Positions 7,914-21,389 of a stretch of DNA of 64,000 nt are shown piece after piece. The notes under the pieces were generated by a model. It had not been told where the DNA came from. It ran no database searches and saw only the letters and a program-made list of their open reading frames with translations. How positions within the stretch are numbered: position 1 is the first letter of the stretch; each line of letters opens with the position of its first letter. The stretch comes from Auanema rhodensis. Its lineage: Eukaryota; Nematoda; Chromadorea; Rhabditida; Rhabditidae. Where the stretch lies: NCBI GenBank assembly GCA_964057225.1, contig OZ059898.1, positions 14,719,267-14,783,266 of the forward strand, in the 5' to 3' direction. The position numbers and the translations under genes were made by a program.

Positions 7914-10900
7914 TCCCATGTGGTCTAGTGGTTAGGATTCGTGGTTTTCACCCACGCGGCCCGGGTTCGATTCCCGGCATGGGAAGCCATCTTTTGGCAT
8001 CTTCTCTTCTGAATTTCCACATTTTGAAATCAGCTCTCTTCTAAATCTCTTTTCTGCTTTTAATCGTTTTGTTAGAAGTTAATACGGGGCCGATTCATCG
8101 TTGTTACTTCCCTTGTTGCTTATTCACTTCCTCGAGGTAAATGATAGAAGAAGTAGTATCATAAGAACAGTTAACGTGTCCCATGTGGTCTAGTGGTTAG
8201 GATTCGTGGTTTTCACCCACGCGGCCCGGGTTCGATTCCCGGCATGGGAAGCCATCTTTTGGCATCTTCTCTTCTGAATTTCCACATTTTGAAATCAGCT
8301 CTCTTCTAAATCTCTTTTCTGCTTTTAATCTTTTTGTTAGAAGTTAATACGGGACCAATTCATCATTGTTACTTCCCTTGTTCCTTACTCACTTCCTCGA
8401 GGTAAATGATAGAAGAAGTAGTATCATAAGAACAGTTAACGTGTCCCATGTGGTCTAGTGGTTAGGATTCGTGGTTTTCACCCACGCGGCCCGGGTTCGA
8501 TTCCCGGCATGGGAAGCCATCTTTTGGCATCTTCTCTTCTGAATTTCCACATTTTGAAATCAGCTCTCTTCTAAATCTCTTTTCTGCTTTTAATCTTATT
8601 CTTAGAAGTTAATACGGGACCAATTCATCATTGTTACTTCCCTTGTTCCTTACTCACTTCCTCGAGGTAAATGATAGAAGAAGTAGTATCATAAGAACAG
8701 TTAACGTGTCCAATGTGGTCTAGTGGTTAGGATTCGTGGTTTTCACCCACGCGGCCCGGGTTCGATTCCCGGCATGGGAAGCCATCTTTTGGCATCTTCT
8801 CTTCTGAATTTCCATATTTTGAAATTAGCTCTCTTCTAAATCTCTTTTCTGCTTTTAATCTTATTCTTAGAAGTTAATACGGGACCAATTCATCATTGTT
8901 ACTTCCCTTGTTCCTTACTCACTTCCTCGAGGTAAATGATAGAAGAAGTAGTATCATAAGAACAGTTAACGTGTCCCATGTGGTCTAGTGGTTAGGATTC
9001 GTGGTTTTCACCCACGCGGCCCGGGTTCGATTCCCGGCATGGGAAGCCATCTTTTGGCATCTTCTCTTCTGAATTTCCATATTTTGAAATCAGCTCTCTT
9101 CTAAATCTCTTTTCTGCTTTTAATCTTATTCTTAGAAGTTAATACGGGACCAATTCATCATTGTTACTTCCCTTGTTCCTTACTCACTTCCTCGAGGTAA
9201 ATGATAGGAGAAGTAGTATCATAAGAACAGTTAACGTGTCCCATGTGGTCTAGTGGTTAGGATTCGTGGTTTTCACCCACGCGGCCCGGGTTCGATTCCC
9301 GGCATGGGAAGCCATCTTTTGGCATCTTCTCTTCTGAATTTCCATATTTTGAAATCAGCTCTCTTCTAAATCTCTTTTCTGCTTTTAATCTTATTCTTAG
9401 AAGTTAATACGAGACCAATTCATCATTGTTACTTCCCTTGTTCCTTACTCACTTCCTCGAGGTAAATGATAGAAGAAGTAGTATCATAAGAACAGTTAAC
9501 GTGTCCCATGTGGTCTAGTGGTTAGGATTCGTGGTTTTCACCCACACGGCCCGGGTTCGATTCCCGGCATGGGAAGCCATCTTTTGGCATCTTCTCTTCT
9601 GAATTTCCATATTTTGAAATCAGCTCTCTTCTAAATCTCTTTTCTGCTTTTAATCTTATTCTTAGAAGTTAATACGAGACCAATTCATCATTGTTACTTC
9701 CCTTGTTCCTTACTCACTTCCTCGAGGTAAATGATAGAAGAAGTAGTATCATAAGAACAGTTAACGTGTCCCATGTGGTCTAGTGGTTAGGATTCGTGGT
9801 TTTCACCCACGCGGCCCGGGTTCGATTCCCGGCATGGGAAGCCATCTTTTGGCATCTTCTCTTCTGAATTTCCACATTTTGAAATCAGCTCTCTTCTAAA
9901 TCTCTTTTCTGCTTTTAATCGTTTTGTTAGAAGTTAATACGGGGCCGATTCGTCGTTGTTACTTCCCTTGTTGCTTATTCACTTCCTCGAGGTAAATGAT
10001 AGAAGAAGTAGTATCATAAGAACAGTTAACGTGTCCCATGTGGTCTAGTGGTTAGGATTCGTGGTTTTCACCCACGCGGCCCGGGTTCGATTCCCGGCAT
10101 GGGAAGCCATCTTTTGGCATCTTCTCTTCTGAATTTCCATATTTTGAAATCAGCTCTCTTCTAAATCTCTTTTCTGCTTTTAATCGTTTTGTTAGAAGTT
10201 AATACGGGACCAATTCATCATTGTTACTTCCCTTGTTCCTTACTCACTTCCTCGAGGTAAATGATAGAAGAAGTAGTATCATAAGAACAGTTAACGTGTC
10301 CCATGTGGTCTAGTGGTTAGGATTCGTGGTTTTCACCCACGCGGCCCGGGTTCGATTCCCGGCATGGGAAGCCATCTTTTGGCATCTTCTCTTCTGAATT
10401 TCCACATTTTGAAATCAGCTCTCTTCTAAATCTCTTTTCTGCTTTTAATCTTTTTGTTAGAAGTTAATACGGGACCAATTCATCATTGTTACTTCCCTTG
10501 TTCCTTACTCACTTCCTCGAGGTAAATGATAGAAGAAGTAGTATCATAAGAACAGTTAACGTGTCCCATGTGGTCTAGTGGTTAGGATTCGTGGTTTTCA
10601 CCCACGCGGCCCGGGTTCGATTCCCGGCATGGGAAGCCATCTTTTGGCATCTTCTCTTCTGAATTTCCACATTTTGAAATCAGCTCTCTTCTAAATCTCT
10701 TTTCTGCTTTTAATCTTATTCTTAGAAGTTAATACGGGACCAATTCATCATTGTTACTTCCCTTGTTCCTTACTCACTTCCTCGAGGTAAATGATAGAAG
10801 AAGTAGTATCATAAGAACAGTTAACGTGTCCCATGTGGTCTAGTGGTTAGGATTCGTGGTTTTCACCCACGCGGCCCGGGTTCGATTCCCGGCATGGGAA

Positions 10901-13900
10901 GCCATCTTTTGGCATCTTCTCTTCTGAATTTCCACATTTTGAAATCAGCTCTCTTCTAAATCTCTTTTCTGCTTTTAATCGTTTTGTTAGAAGTTAATAC
11001 GGGACCAATTCATCATTGTTACTTCCCTTGTTCCTTACTCACTTCCTCGAGGTAAATGATAGAAGAAGTAGTATCATAAGAACAGTTAACGTGTCCCATG
11101 TGGTCTAGTGGTTAGGATTCGTGGTTTTCACCCACGCGGCCCGGGTTCGATTCCCGGCATGGGAAGCCATCTTTTGGCATCTTCTCTTCTGAATTTCCAC
11201 ATTTTGAAATCAGCTCTCTTCTAAATCTCTTTTCTGCTTTTAATCGTTTTGTTAGAAGTTAATACGGGGCCGATTCATCGTTGTTACTTCCCTTGTTGCT
11301 TATTCACTTCCTCGAGGTAAATGATAGAAGAAGTAGTATCATAAGAACAGTTAACGTGTCCCATGTGGTCTAGTGGTTAGGATTCGTGGTTTTCACCCAC
11401 GCGGCCCGGGTTCGATTCCCGGCATGGGAAGCCATCTTTTGGCATCTTCTCTTCTGAATTTCCATATTTTGAAATTAGCTCTCTTCTAAATCTCTTTTCT
11501 GCTTTTAATCTTATTCTTAGAAGTTAATACGGGACCAATTCATCATTGTTACTTCCCTTGTTCCTTACTCACTTCCTCGAGGTAAATGATAGAAGAAGTA
11601 GTATCATAAGAACAGTTAACGTGTCCCATGTGGTCTAGTGGTTAGGATTCGTGGTTTTCACCCACGCGGCCCGGGTTCGATTCCCGGCATGGGAATCCAT
11701 CTTTTGGCATCTTCTCTTCTGAATTTCCATATTTTGAAATCAGCTCTCTTCTAAATCTCTTTTCTGCTTTTAATCGTTTTGTTAGAAGTTAATACGGGAC
11801 CAATTCTTCATTGTTACTTCCCTTGTTCCTTACTCACTTCCTCGAGGTAAATGATAGAAGAAGTAGTATCATAAGAACAGTTAACGTGTCCCATGTGGTC
11901 TAGTGGTTAGGATTCGTGGTTTTCACCCACGCGGCCCGGGTTCGATTCCCGGCATGGGAAGCCATCTTTTGGCATCTTCTCTTCTGAATTTCCACATTTT
12001 GAAATCAGCTCTCTTCTAAATCTCTTTTCTGCTTTTAATCGTTTTGTTAGAAGTTAATACGGGACCAATTCATCATTGTTACTTCCCTTGTTCCTTACTC
12101 ACTTCCTCGAGGTAAATGATAGAAGAAGTAGTATCATAAGAACAGTTAACGTGTCCCATGTGGTCTAGTGGTTAGGATTCGTGGTTTTCACCCACGCGGC
12201 CCGGGTTCGATTCCCGGCATGGGAAGCCATCTTTTGGCATCTTCTCTTCTGAATTTCCACATTTTGAAATCAGCTCTCTTCTAAATCTCTTTTCTGCTTT
12301 TAATCGTTTTGTTAGAAGTTAATACGGGGCCGATTCATCGTTGTTACTTCCCTTGTTGCTTATTCACTTCCTCGAGGTAAATGATAGAAGAAGTAGTATC
12401 ATAAGAACAGTTAACGTGTCCCATGTGGTCTAGTGGTTAGGATTCGTGGTTTTCACCCACGCGGCCCGGGTTCGATTCCCGGCATGGGAATCCATCTTTT
12501 GGCATCTTCTCTTCTGAATTTCCATATTTTGAAATCAGCTCTCTTCTAAATCTCTTTTCTGCTTTTAATCGTTTTGTTAGAAGTTAATACGGGACCAATT
12601 CTTCATTGTTACTTCCCTTGTTCCTTACTCACTTCCTCGAGGTAAATGATAGAAGAAGTAGTATCATAAGAACAGTTAACGTGTCCCATGTGGTCTAGTG
12701 GTTAGGATTCGTGGTTTTCACCCACGCGGCCCGGGTTCGATTCCCGGCATGGGAAGCCATCTTTTGGCATCTTCTCTTCTGAATTTCCACATTTTGAAAT
12801 CAGCTCTCTTCTAAATCTCTTTTCTGCTTTTAATCGTTTTGTTAGAAGTTAATACGGGACCAATTCATCATTCTTACTTCCCTTGTTCCTTATTCACTTC
12901 CTCGAGGTAAATGATAGAAGAAGTAGTATCATAAGAACAGTTAACGTGTCCCATGTGGTCTAGTGGTTAGGATTCGTGGTTTTCACCCACGCGGCCCGGG
13001 TTCGATTCCCGGCATGGGAAGCCATCTTTTGGCATCTTCTCTTCTGAATTTCCACATTTTGAAATCAGCTCTCTTCTAAATCTCTTTTCTGCTTTTAATC
13101 TTTTTGTTAGAAGTTAATACGGGACCAATTCATCATTCTTACTTCCCTTGTTCTTTATTCACTTCCTCGAGGTAAATGATAGAAGAAGTAGTATCATAAG
13201 AACAGTTAACGTGTCCCATGTGGTCTAGTGGTTAGGATTCGTGGTTTTCACCCACGCGGCCCGGGTTCGATTCCCGGCATGGGAAGCCATCTTTTGGCAT
13301 CTTCTCTTCTGAATTTCCATATTTTGAAATCAGCTCTCTTCTAAATCTCTTTTCTGCTTTTAATCTTATTCTTAGAAGTTAATACGGGACCAATTCATCA
13401 TTGTTACTTCCCTTGTTCCTTACTCACTTCCTCGAGGTAAATGATAGAAGAAGTAGTATCATAAGAACAGTTAACGTGTCCCATGTGGTCTAGTGGTTAG
13501 GATTCGTGGTTTTCACCCACGCGGCCCGGGTTCGATTCCCGGCATGGGAAGCCATCTTTTGGCATCTTCTCTTCTGAATTTCCACATTTTGAAATCAGCT
13601 CTCTTCTAAATCTCTTTTCTGCTTTTAATCTTTTTGTTAGAAGTTAATACGGGACCAATTCATCATTGTTACTTCCCTTGTTCCTTACTCACTTCCTCGA
13701 GGTAAATGATAGAAGAAGTAGTATCATAAGAACAGTTAACGTGTCCCATGTGGTCTAGTGGTTAGGATTCGTGGTTTTCACCCACGCGGCCCGGGTTCGA
13801 TTCCCGGCATGGGAAGCCATCTTTTGGCATCTTCTCTTCTGAATTTCCACATTTTGAAATCAGCTCTCTTCTAAATCTCTTTTCTGCTTTTAATCTTATT

Positions 13901-16900
13901 CTTAGAAGTTAATACGGGACCAATTCATCATTGTTACTTCCCTTGTTCCTTACTCACTTCCTCGAGGTAAATGATAGAAGAAGTAGTATCATAAGAACAG
14001 TTAACGTGTCCCATGTGGTCTAGTGGTTAGGATTCGTGGTTTTCACCCACGCGGCCCGGGTTCGATTCCCGGCATGGGAAGCCATCTTTTGGCATCTTCT
14101 CTTCTGAATTTCCACATTTTGAAATCAGCTCTCTTCTAAATCTCTTTTCTGCTTTTAATCGTTTTGTTAGAAGTTAATACGGGACCAATTCATCATTGTT
14201 ACTTCCCTTGTTCCTTACTCACTTCCTCGAGGTAAATGATAGAAGAAGTAGTATCATAAGAACAGTTAACGTGTCCCATGTGGTCTAGTGGTTAGGATTC
14301 GTGGTTTTCACCCACGCGGCCCGGGTTCGATTCCCGGCATGGGAAGCCATCTTTTGGCATCTTCTCTTCTGAATTTCCACATTTTGAAATCAGCTCTCTT
14401 CTAAATCTCTTTTCTGCTTTTAATCGTTTTGTTAGAAGTTAATACGGGACCAATTCATCGTTGTTACTTCCCTTGTTGCTTATTCACTTCCTCGAGGTAA
14501 ATGATAGAAGAAGTAGTATCATAAGAACAGTTAACGTGTCCCATGTGGTCTAGTGGTTAGGATTCGTGGTTTTCACCCACGCGGCCCGGGTTCGATTCCC
14601 GGCATGGGAAGCCATCTTTTGGCATCTTCTCTTCTGAATTTCCACATTTTGAAATCAGCTCTCTTCTAAATCTCTTTTCTGCTTTTAATCTTATTCTTAG
14701 AAGTTAATACGGGACCAATTCATCATTGTTACTTCCCTTGTTCCTTACTCACTTCCTCGAGGTAAATGATAGAAGAAGTAGTATCATAAGAACAGTTAAC
14801 GTGTCCCATGTGGTCTAGTGGTTAGGATTCGTGGTTTTCACCCACGCGGCCCGGGTTCGATTCCCGGCATGGGAAGCCATCTTTTGGCATCTTCTCTTCT
14901 GAATTTCCACATTTTGAAATCAGCTCTCTTCTAAATCTCTTTTCTGCTTTTAATCGTTTTGTTAGAAGTTAATACGGGACCAATTCATCATTGTTACTTC
15001 CCTTGTTCTTTATTCACTTCCTCGAGGTAAATGATAGAAGAAGTAGTATCATAAGAACAGTTAACGTGTCCCATGTGGTCTAGTGGTTAGGATTCGTGGT
15101 TTTCACCCACGCGGCCCGGGTTCGATTCCCGGCATGGGAAGCCATCTTTTGGCATCTTCTCTTCTGAATTTCCATATTTTGAAATCAGCTCTCTTCTAAA
15201 TCTCTTTTCTGCTTTTAATCGTTTTGTTAGAAGTTAATACGGGACCAATTCATCATTGTTACTTCCCTTGTTCCTTACTCACTTCCTCGAGGTAAATGAT
15301 AGAAGAAGTAGTATCATAAGAACAGTTAACGTGTCCCATGTGGTCTAGTGGTTACGATTCGTGGTTTTCACCCACGCGGCCCGGGTTCGATTCCCGGCAT
15401 GGGAAGCCATCTTTTGGCATCTTCTCTTCTGAATTTCCACATTTTGAAATCAGCTCTCTTCTAAATCTCTTTTCTGCTTTTAATCTTTTTGTTAGAAGTT
15501 AATACGGGACCAATTCATCATTGTTACTTCCCTTGTTCCTTACTCACTTCCTCGAGGTAAATGATAGAAGAAGTAGTATCATAAGAACAGTTAACGTGTC
15601 CCATGTGGTCTAGTGGTTAGGATTCGTGGTTTTCACCCACGCGGCCCGGGTTCGATTCCCGGCATGGGAAGCCATCTTTTGGCATCTTCTCTTCTGAATT
15701 TCCACATTTTGAAATCAGCTCTCTTCTAAATCTCTTTTCTGCTTTTAATCTTTTTGTTAGAAGTTAATACGGGACCAATTCATCATTGTTACTTCCCTTG
15801 TTCCTTACTCACTTCCTCGAGGTAAATGATAGAAGAAGTAGTATCATAAGAACAGTTAACGTGTCCCATGTGGTCTAGTGGTTAGGATTCGTGGTTTTCA
15901 CCCACGCGGCCCGGGTTCGATTCCCGGCATGGGAAGCCATCTTTTGGCATCTTCTCTTCTGAATTTCCACATTTTGAAATCAGCTCTCTTCTAAATCTCT
16001 TTTCTGCTTTTAATCTTATTCTTAGAAGTTAATACGGGACCAATTCATCATTGTTACTTCCCTTGTTCCTTACTCACTTCCTCGAGGTAAATGATAGAAG
16101 AAGTAGTATCATAAGAACAGTTAACGTGTCCCATGTGGTCTAGTGGTTAGGATTCGTGGTTTTCACCCACGCGGCCCGGGTTCGATTCCCGGCATGGGAA
16201 GCCATCTTTTGGCATCTTCTCTTCTGAATTTCCACATTTTGAAATCAGCTCTCTTCTAAATCTCTTTTCTGCTTTTAATCGTTTTGTTAGAAGTTAATAC
16301 GGGACCAATTCATCATTGTTACTTCCCTTGTTCCTTACTCACTTCCTCGAGGTAAATGATAGAAGAAGTAGTATCATAAGAACAGTTAACGTGTCCCATG
16401 TGGTCTAGTGGTTAGGATTCGTGGTTTTCACCCACGCGGCCCGGGTTCGATTCCCGGCATGGGAAGCCATCTTTTGGCATCTTCTCTTCTGAATTTCCAC
16501 ATTTTGAAATCAGCTCTCTTCTAAATCTCTTTTCTGCTTTTAATCGTTTTGTTAGAAGTTAATACGGGACCAATTCATCGTTGTTACTTCCCTTGTTGCT
16601 TATTCACTTCCTCGAGGTAAATGATAGAAGAAGTAGTATCATAAGAACAGTTAACGTGTCCCATGTGGTCTAGTGGTTAGGATTCGTGGTTTTCACCCAC
16701 GCGGCCCGGGTTCGATTCCCGGCATGGGAAGCCATCTTTTGGCATCTTCTCTTCTGAATTTCCATATTTTGAAATCAGCTCTCTTCTAAATCTCTTTTCT
16801 GCTTTTAATCGTTTTGTTAGAAGTTAATACGGGACCAATTCATCATTGTTACTTCCCTTGTTCCTTACTCACTTCCTCGAGGTAAATGATAGAAGAAGTA

Positions 16901-19645
16901 GTATCATAAGAACAGTTAACGTGTCCCATGTGGTCTAGTGGTTAGGATTCGTGGTTTTCACCCACGCGGCCCGGGTTCGATTCCCGGCATGGGAAGCCAT
17001 CTTTTGGCATCTTCTCTTCTGAATTTCCACATTTTGAAATCAGCTCTCTTCTAAATCTCTTTTCTGCTTTTAATCTTTTTGTTAGAAGTTAATACGGGAC
17101 CAATTCATCATTGTTACTTCCCTTGTTCCTTACTCACTTCCTCGAGGTAAATGATAGAAGAAGTAGTATCATAAGAACAGTTAACGTGTCCCATGTGGTC
17201 TAGTGGTTAGGATTCGTGGTTTTCACCCACGCGGCCCGGGTTCGATTCCCGGCATGGGAAGCCATCTTTTGGCATCTTCTCTTCTGAATTTCCACATTTT
17301 GAAATCAGCTCTCTTCTAAATCTCTTTTCTGCTTTTAATCTTATTCTTAGAAGTTAATACGGGACCAATTCATCATTGTTACTTCCCTTGTTCCTTACTC
17401 ACTTCCTCGAGGTAAATGATAGAAGAAGTAGTATCATAAGAACAGTTAACGTGTCCCATGTGGTCTAGTGGTTAGGATTCGTGGTTTTCACCCACGCGGC
17501 CCGGGTTCGATTCCCGGCATGGGAAGCCATCTTTTGGCATCTTCTCTTCTGAATTTCCACATTTTGAAATCAGCTCTCTTCTAAATCTCTTTTCTGCTTT
17601 TAATCGTTTTGTTAGAAGTTAATACGGGACCAATTCATCATTGTTACTTCCCTTGTTCCTTACTCACTTCCTCGAGGTAAATGATAGAAGAAGTAGTATC
17701 ATAAGAACAGTTAACGTGTCCCATGTGGTCTAGTGGTTAGGATTCGTGGTTTTCACCCACGCGGCCCGGGTTCGATTCCCGGCATGGGAAGCCATCTTTT
17801 GGCATCTTCTCTTCTGAATTTCCACATTTTGAAATCAGCTCTCTTCTAAATCTCTTTTCTGCTTTTAATCGTTTTGTTAGAAGTTAATACGGGGCCGATT
17901 CATCGTTGTTACTTCCCTTGTTGCTTATTCACTTCCTCGAGGTAAATGATAGAAGAAGTAGTATCATAAGAACAGTTAACGTGTCCCATGTGGTCTAGTG
18001 GTTAGGATTCGTGGTTTTCACCCACGCGGCCCGGGTTCGATTCCCGGCATGGGAAGCCATCTTTTGGCATCTTCTCTTCTGAATTTCCATATTTTGAAAT
18101 TAGCTCTCTTCTAAATCTCTTTTCTGCTTTTAATCTTATTCTTAGAAGTTAATACGGGACCAATTCATCATTGTTACTTCCCTTGTTCCTTACTCACTTC
18201 CTCGAGGTAAATGATAGAAGAAGTAGTATCATAAGAACAGTTAACGTGTCCCATGTGGTCTAGTGGTTAGGATTCGTGGTTTTCACCCACGCGGCCCGGG
18301 TTCGATTCCCGGCATGGGAAGCCATCTTTTGGCATCTTCTCTTCTGAATTTCCATATTTTGAAATCAGCTCTCTTCTAAATCTCTTTTCTGCTTTTAATC
18401 GTTTTGTTAGAAGTTAATACGGGACCAATTCTTCATTGTTACTTCCCTTGTTCCTTACTCACTTCCTCGAGGTAAATGATAGAAGAAGTAGTATCATAAG
18501 AACAGTTAACGTGTCCCATGTGGTCTAGTGGTTAGGATTCGTGGTTTTCACCCACGCGGCCCGGGTTCGATTCCCGGCATGGGAAGCCATCTTTTGGCAT
18601 CTTCTCTTCTGAATTTCCACATTTTGAAATCAGCTCTCTTCTAAATCTCTTTTCTGCTTTTAATCGTTTTGTTAGAAGTTAATACGGGGCCGATTCATCG
18701 TTGTTACTTCCCTTGTTGCTTATTCACTTCCTCGAGGTAAATGATAGAAGAAGTAGTATCATAAGAACAGTTAACGTGTCCCATGTGGTCTAGTGGTTAG
18801 GATTCGTGGTTTTCACCCACGCGGCCCGGGTTCGATTCCCGGCATGGGAAGCCATCTTTTGGCATCTTCTCTTCTGAATTTCCACATTTTGAAATCAGCT
18901 CTCTTCTAAATCTCTTTTCTGCTTTTAATCTTTTTGTTAGAAGTTAATACGGGACCAATTCATCATTCTTACTTCCCTTGTTCTTTATTCACTTCCTCGA
19001 GGTAAATGATAGAAGAAGTAGTATCATAAGAACAGTTAACGTGTCCCATGTGGTCTAGTGGTTAGGATTCGTGGTTTTCACCCACGCGGCCCGGGTTCGA
19101 TTCCCGGCATGGGAAGCCATCTTTTGGCATCTTCTCTTCTGAATTTCCATATTTTGAAATCAGCTCTCTTCTAAATCTCTTTTCTGCTTTTAATCGTTTT
19201 GTTAGAAGTTAATACGGGACCAATTCATCATTGTTACTTCCCTTGTTCCTTACTCACTTCCTCGAGGTAAATGATAGAAGAAGTAGTATCATAAGAACAG
19301 TTAACGTGTCCCATGTGGTCTAGTGGTTAGGATTCGTGGTTTTCACCCACGCGGCCCGGGTTCGATTCCCGGCATGGGAAGCCATCTTTTGGCATCTTCT
19401 CTTCTGAATTTCCACATTTTGAAATCAGCTCTCTTCTAAATCTCTTTTCTGCTTTTAATCTTTTTGTTAGAAGTTAATACGGGACCAATTCATCATTGTT
19501 ACTTCCCTTGTTCCTTACTCACTTCCTCGAGGTAAATGATAGAAGAAGTAGTATCATAAGAACAGTTAACGTGTCCCATGTGGTCTAGTGGTTAGGATTC
19601 GTGGTTTTCACCCACGCGGCCCGGGTTCGATTCCCGGCATGGGAA
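7914..19645 (+). tRNA. Array A: 45 tRNA-Glu (TTC) genes
   Basis: Copies are 72 nt and start at 7914 + 265k for k = 0 to 44, the last being 19574-19645. Each folds as a standard tRNA: acceptor TCCCATG/CATGGGA with discriminator A, a 5-bp anticodon stem (27-31 with 39-43), loop TTTTCAC with anticodon TTC at 34-36, and a T arm with GGGTTCGATTCCC. It closely resembles eukaryotic tRNA-Glu(UUC), which reads GAA and GAG. A and B boxes are internal, and a TTTT pol III terminator lies about 7 nt downstream. No intron. Variant copies noted: 8709 (C4 to A, acceptor mismatch), 9504 (G43 to A, anticodon stem) and 15334 (G22 to C, D stem). The anticodon was TTC wherever I checked. Confidence 0.96.
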
Positions 19646-19700
19646 GCCATCTTTTGGCATCTTCTCTTCTGAATTTCCACATTTTGAAATCAGCTCTCTT

Positions 19701-19704
19701 CTAA
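19701..19704. repeat. Target-site duplication CTAA, left of E3
   Basis: CTAA here and at 23268-23271 flank E3. Joining the flanks across one copy gives the normal array spacer. Confidence 0.9.
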
Positions 19705-19731
19705 CGTTCCGTTATGCTCCTGCGTCGATAA

Positions 19732-19752
19732 TATAAACCATTGTAGTTTATA
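19732..19752 (-). other. Conserved LTR stem-loop 1 (E3; copies at 22950-22970 and, in E2, 57262-57284)
   Basis: TATAAAC/GTTTATA encloses CATTGTA. In E2 the same loop CATTGTA is enclosed by CAGAC/GTCTG (57265-57269, 57277-57281). The loop is constant while several stem pairs are exchanged, which supports a selected RNA structure near the LTR end that adjoins the primer site. Confidence 0.7.
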
Positions 19753-19768
19753 CTATGACGCGCATAGT

Positions 19769-19793
19769 ATTCCTTGGTGTAGCGGTAAGGAAT
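19769..19793 (-). other. Conserved LTR stem-loop 2 (E3; copies at 22987-23011 and, in E2, 57301-57324)
   Basis: ATTCCTT/AAGGAAT encloses a loop containing GTGTAGCGGT. In E2 the stem is TTCCAT/ATGGAA around the same loop core. The T-A to A-T change in the stem is compensated. Confidence 0.7.
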
Positions 19794-20049
19794 AAAGAGC
19801 ATAAGGTCAATCATAAGATAAAAGAGAGAAAGATTTATTGGCATGAAACTACAACAATAATATACAAAGATAAAGATACAATACAATAAGATAAATATAA
19901 GTATAAAGACTAAACTACAAGCCGTCCATGAGCTTGCTAAGAGGCGAACTCCCGACCAAGGGAACGAGGGAAGGCGGAGCCATTCCTCGGTCCTCTGGTG
20001 GTCTGGCTCTAACCCTTCAGCTACATATATGGGGAGTCCGAATGGAACG

Positions 20050-20083
20050 TGCCCTTTTTCAAAGATTTTTCGCGTCCGCGCGA
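20050..20083 (-). promoter_or_regulatory. E3 polypurine tract and adjacent hairpin
   Basis: On minus the sequence against the 3' LTR is GAAAAAGGGCA (20060-20050), the expected plus-strand DNA primer. TCGCG (20070-20074) and CGCGA (20079-20083) form a hairpin just upstream. E2 has the same tract and hairpin at 45903-45935. Confidence 0.7.
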
Positions 20084-20689
20084 TATAAAGAGTTTTTAGT
20101 GTATATGTAGCTGAGTTTCAGAGTCTAGGAGTTTACAATTAAAATTAAAAGTTTTAAAATCTACATGTAGAAAGATATATAAATAGTTTTAATAGGTTTC
20201 TTTATGGTATTAAGATAGAATTTGAATACAATAATAGGTTTTATGTTATTTTGTAACGGAGGATTAGAAAATAAATTTAGTCATTGTAGTACTGTAATAA
20301 AAAAAAATTCTTTGTTTCATGAATGTGTGATTTATGTGAGACACTAAGGAATTATTAAACATTTCGGTTACATGGTTACTCGTATCCTAATGATGATGGG
20401 GATAATTTTAGTTAATAATTTACTCGTCTCCATATGTCTCTCTGAATGAATCCTTGAGTACTAATGGAGGCTACCACTCAGATGGGGTGTGGCTTAGGCG
20501 CCTGCCAATGTTCGTCTCTTCCTGGAGATACATATGGAGCTCAGTTTAGCGCAAAATTTTATCTCTATCGGTCGTATAGGATTACGGTAGCCATTTATTT
20601 CTATTATATTTTCACTTATTCCTTATTTTTGGTTGTTTACTCACTTAATCTCTCATCAAAAAGTTTTCTAATTCACCGTTACTTTCCTT
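20084..20689. other. E3 3' untranslated region
   Basis: No gene. The block 20425-20590 is clearly related to E2 46261-46429, the best conserved noncoding part of the 3' region, and ends in GGATTACGGTA. The rest is AT-rich. A plus-strand frame at 20464-20748 has no counterpart in E2 and is not called. Confidence 0.6.
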
Positions 20690-20974
20690 TTACAATTTAC
20701 AGAAAAGAAAAGAATGTATATAAAAATTTTTTCTGTCGTCGGCTTTGATGAAGTCCGGATCTTCGTAGGTGTCGTCAGAAGGTGAATATGTTCCTTCTCG
20801 GGGAGTATAAAACTGGTCGACTTGCGGCTTCGGCTTCTCGGCTGGTTGGTGCGGTTTTTCTATTTGAACACTAAGAAGTCGGGTACGGCTTCTGCGACGA
20901 CTTGCGACAGTAGCGTCACTGTTGGTATCGGACGAGTAAAGGGCTCGGAAAACCGATGAGAATCTTTTGGCCAC
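20690..20974 (-). pseudogene. gag N-terminal remnant (E3)
   Basis: The first 73 or so codons correspond to the E2 Gag N-terminus: a basic start, then SRTRLLSVQIE-like and PREGTYSP motifs up to an acidic EDPDF. After that the frame runs into about 19 unrelated codons and stops, at the deletion junction near 20745. The first codon is GTG. The frame is open for 42 more codons upstream, to a TGA at 21101-21103, and codons just upstream are also conserved with E2 (an IPH...HSRFFQTKS pattern), so the real start lies further up. It may be kept because packaging signals extend into gag. Confidence 0.7.
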
Positions 20975-21103
20975 CTTTATAGGACTCTTGGTTTGGAAAA
21001 ACCGAGAATGGTGAGCTACGTGTGGGATGTCGACGTAAGGTGCGTAAGATTCTTTTAGATGTGTGTTGGGAGAGAGAAAGATTCGGGAGCAATAAGATAG
21101 TCA

Positions 21104-21389
21104 TGCTTTGCTGGGCGATGCGGAGGGTAAATGAGAGGGAGTTTTTCAAATCCTGGCCAGGAATCTGACTCCGCCTATCTACCGTAAGCTTATTATAGTT
21201 AATGATGTTTATCTCTTCGCAAAAACTATTTTTATCCGCTCTTGCACTTTCCTCTAATTTTGTTTTCTTACTGCTCTAGAATCTTTAAAAAAAACTTTAT
21301 TCATGTCATCCCCTTTGTACTTTTGCGGCCTTTGGACATTTATTTTAAGGTTAGAAACAAAAGAAAAGAAAAGAAAGAAAGAAAAAAAA
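21104..21389. promoter_or_regulatory. Divergent intergenic region of E3
   Basis: Lies between gag (minus) and the antisense gene (plus). It holds CTCCGCCTATCTACCGTA (21169-21186), identical in E2 at 55500-55517, which is the longest exact noncoding match between the two elements in this region. It could be a bidirectional promoter element or a splice-related site for the minus transcript. A purine-rich run precedes the plus-strand ATG. Confidence 0.45.

Larger units (their letters stand above)
7721..19704 (+). repeat. 265-bp tandem repeat, array A
   Basis: Each unit is the tRNA plus a 193-bp spacer. The spacer has a TTTT terminator, a pyrimidine-rich first half, a variable block (TCGTTTTG, TCTTTTTG or TCTTATTC, linked to GGGACCAATTC or GGGGCCGATTC further on), a CCTCGAGG palindrome and a constant AGAACAGTTAACG just before the tRNA. 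No indel breaks the spacing in this array. No other gene is visible in the spacers. Confidence 0.95.
19705..20049 (-). repeat. E3 left LTR (3' LTR)
   Basis: 345 bp, identical to 22923-23267. Ends are CGTTCC...GGAACG, a short inverted repeat in place of TG...CA. TTTATT at 19834-19839 gives AATAAA on minus, a likely poly(A) signal. Two stem-loops (19732-19752 and 19769-19793) recur in the E2 LTR with compensating stem changes. Confidence 0.95.

Noticed and set aside
7914..7985. Suppressor or selenocysteine tRNA
   Set aside because: Length 72, no long variable arm, anticodon TTC: ordinary tRNA-Glu.
19701..19886. 61-codon minus frame in the E3 LTR (also 22793-23104)
   Set aside because: Lies over conserved RNA stem-loops and the poly(A) signal, and is not conserved in E2.
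20464..20748. 94-codon plus frame in the E3 3' region
   Set aside because: Frame not conserved in E2, although the nucleotide block is. It crosses the deletion junction.
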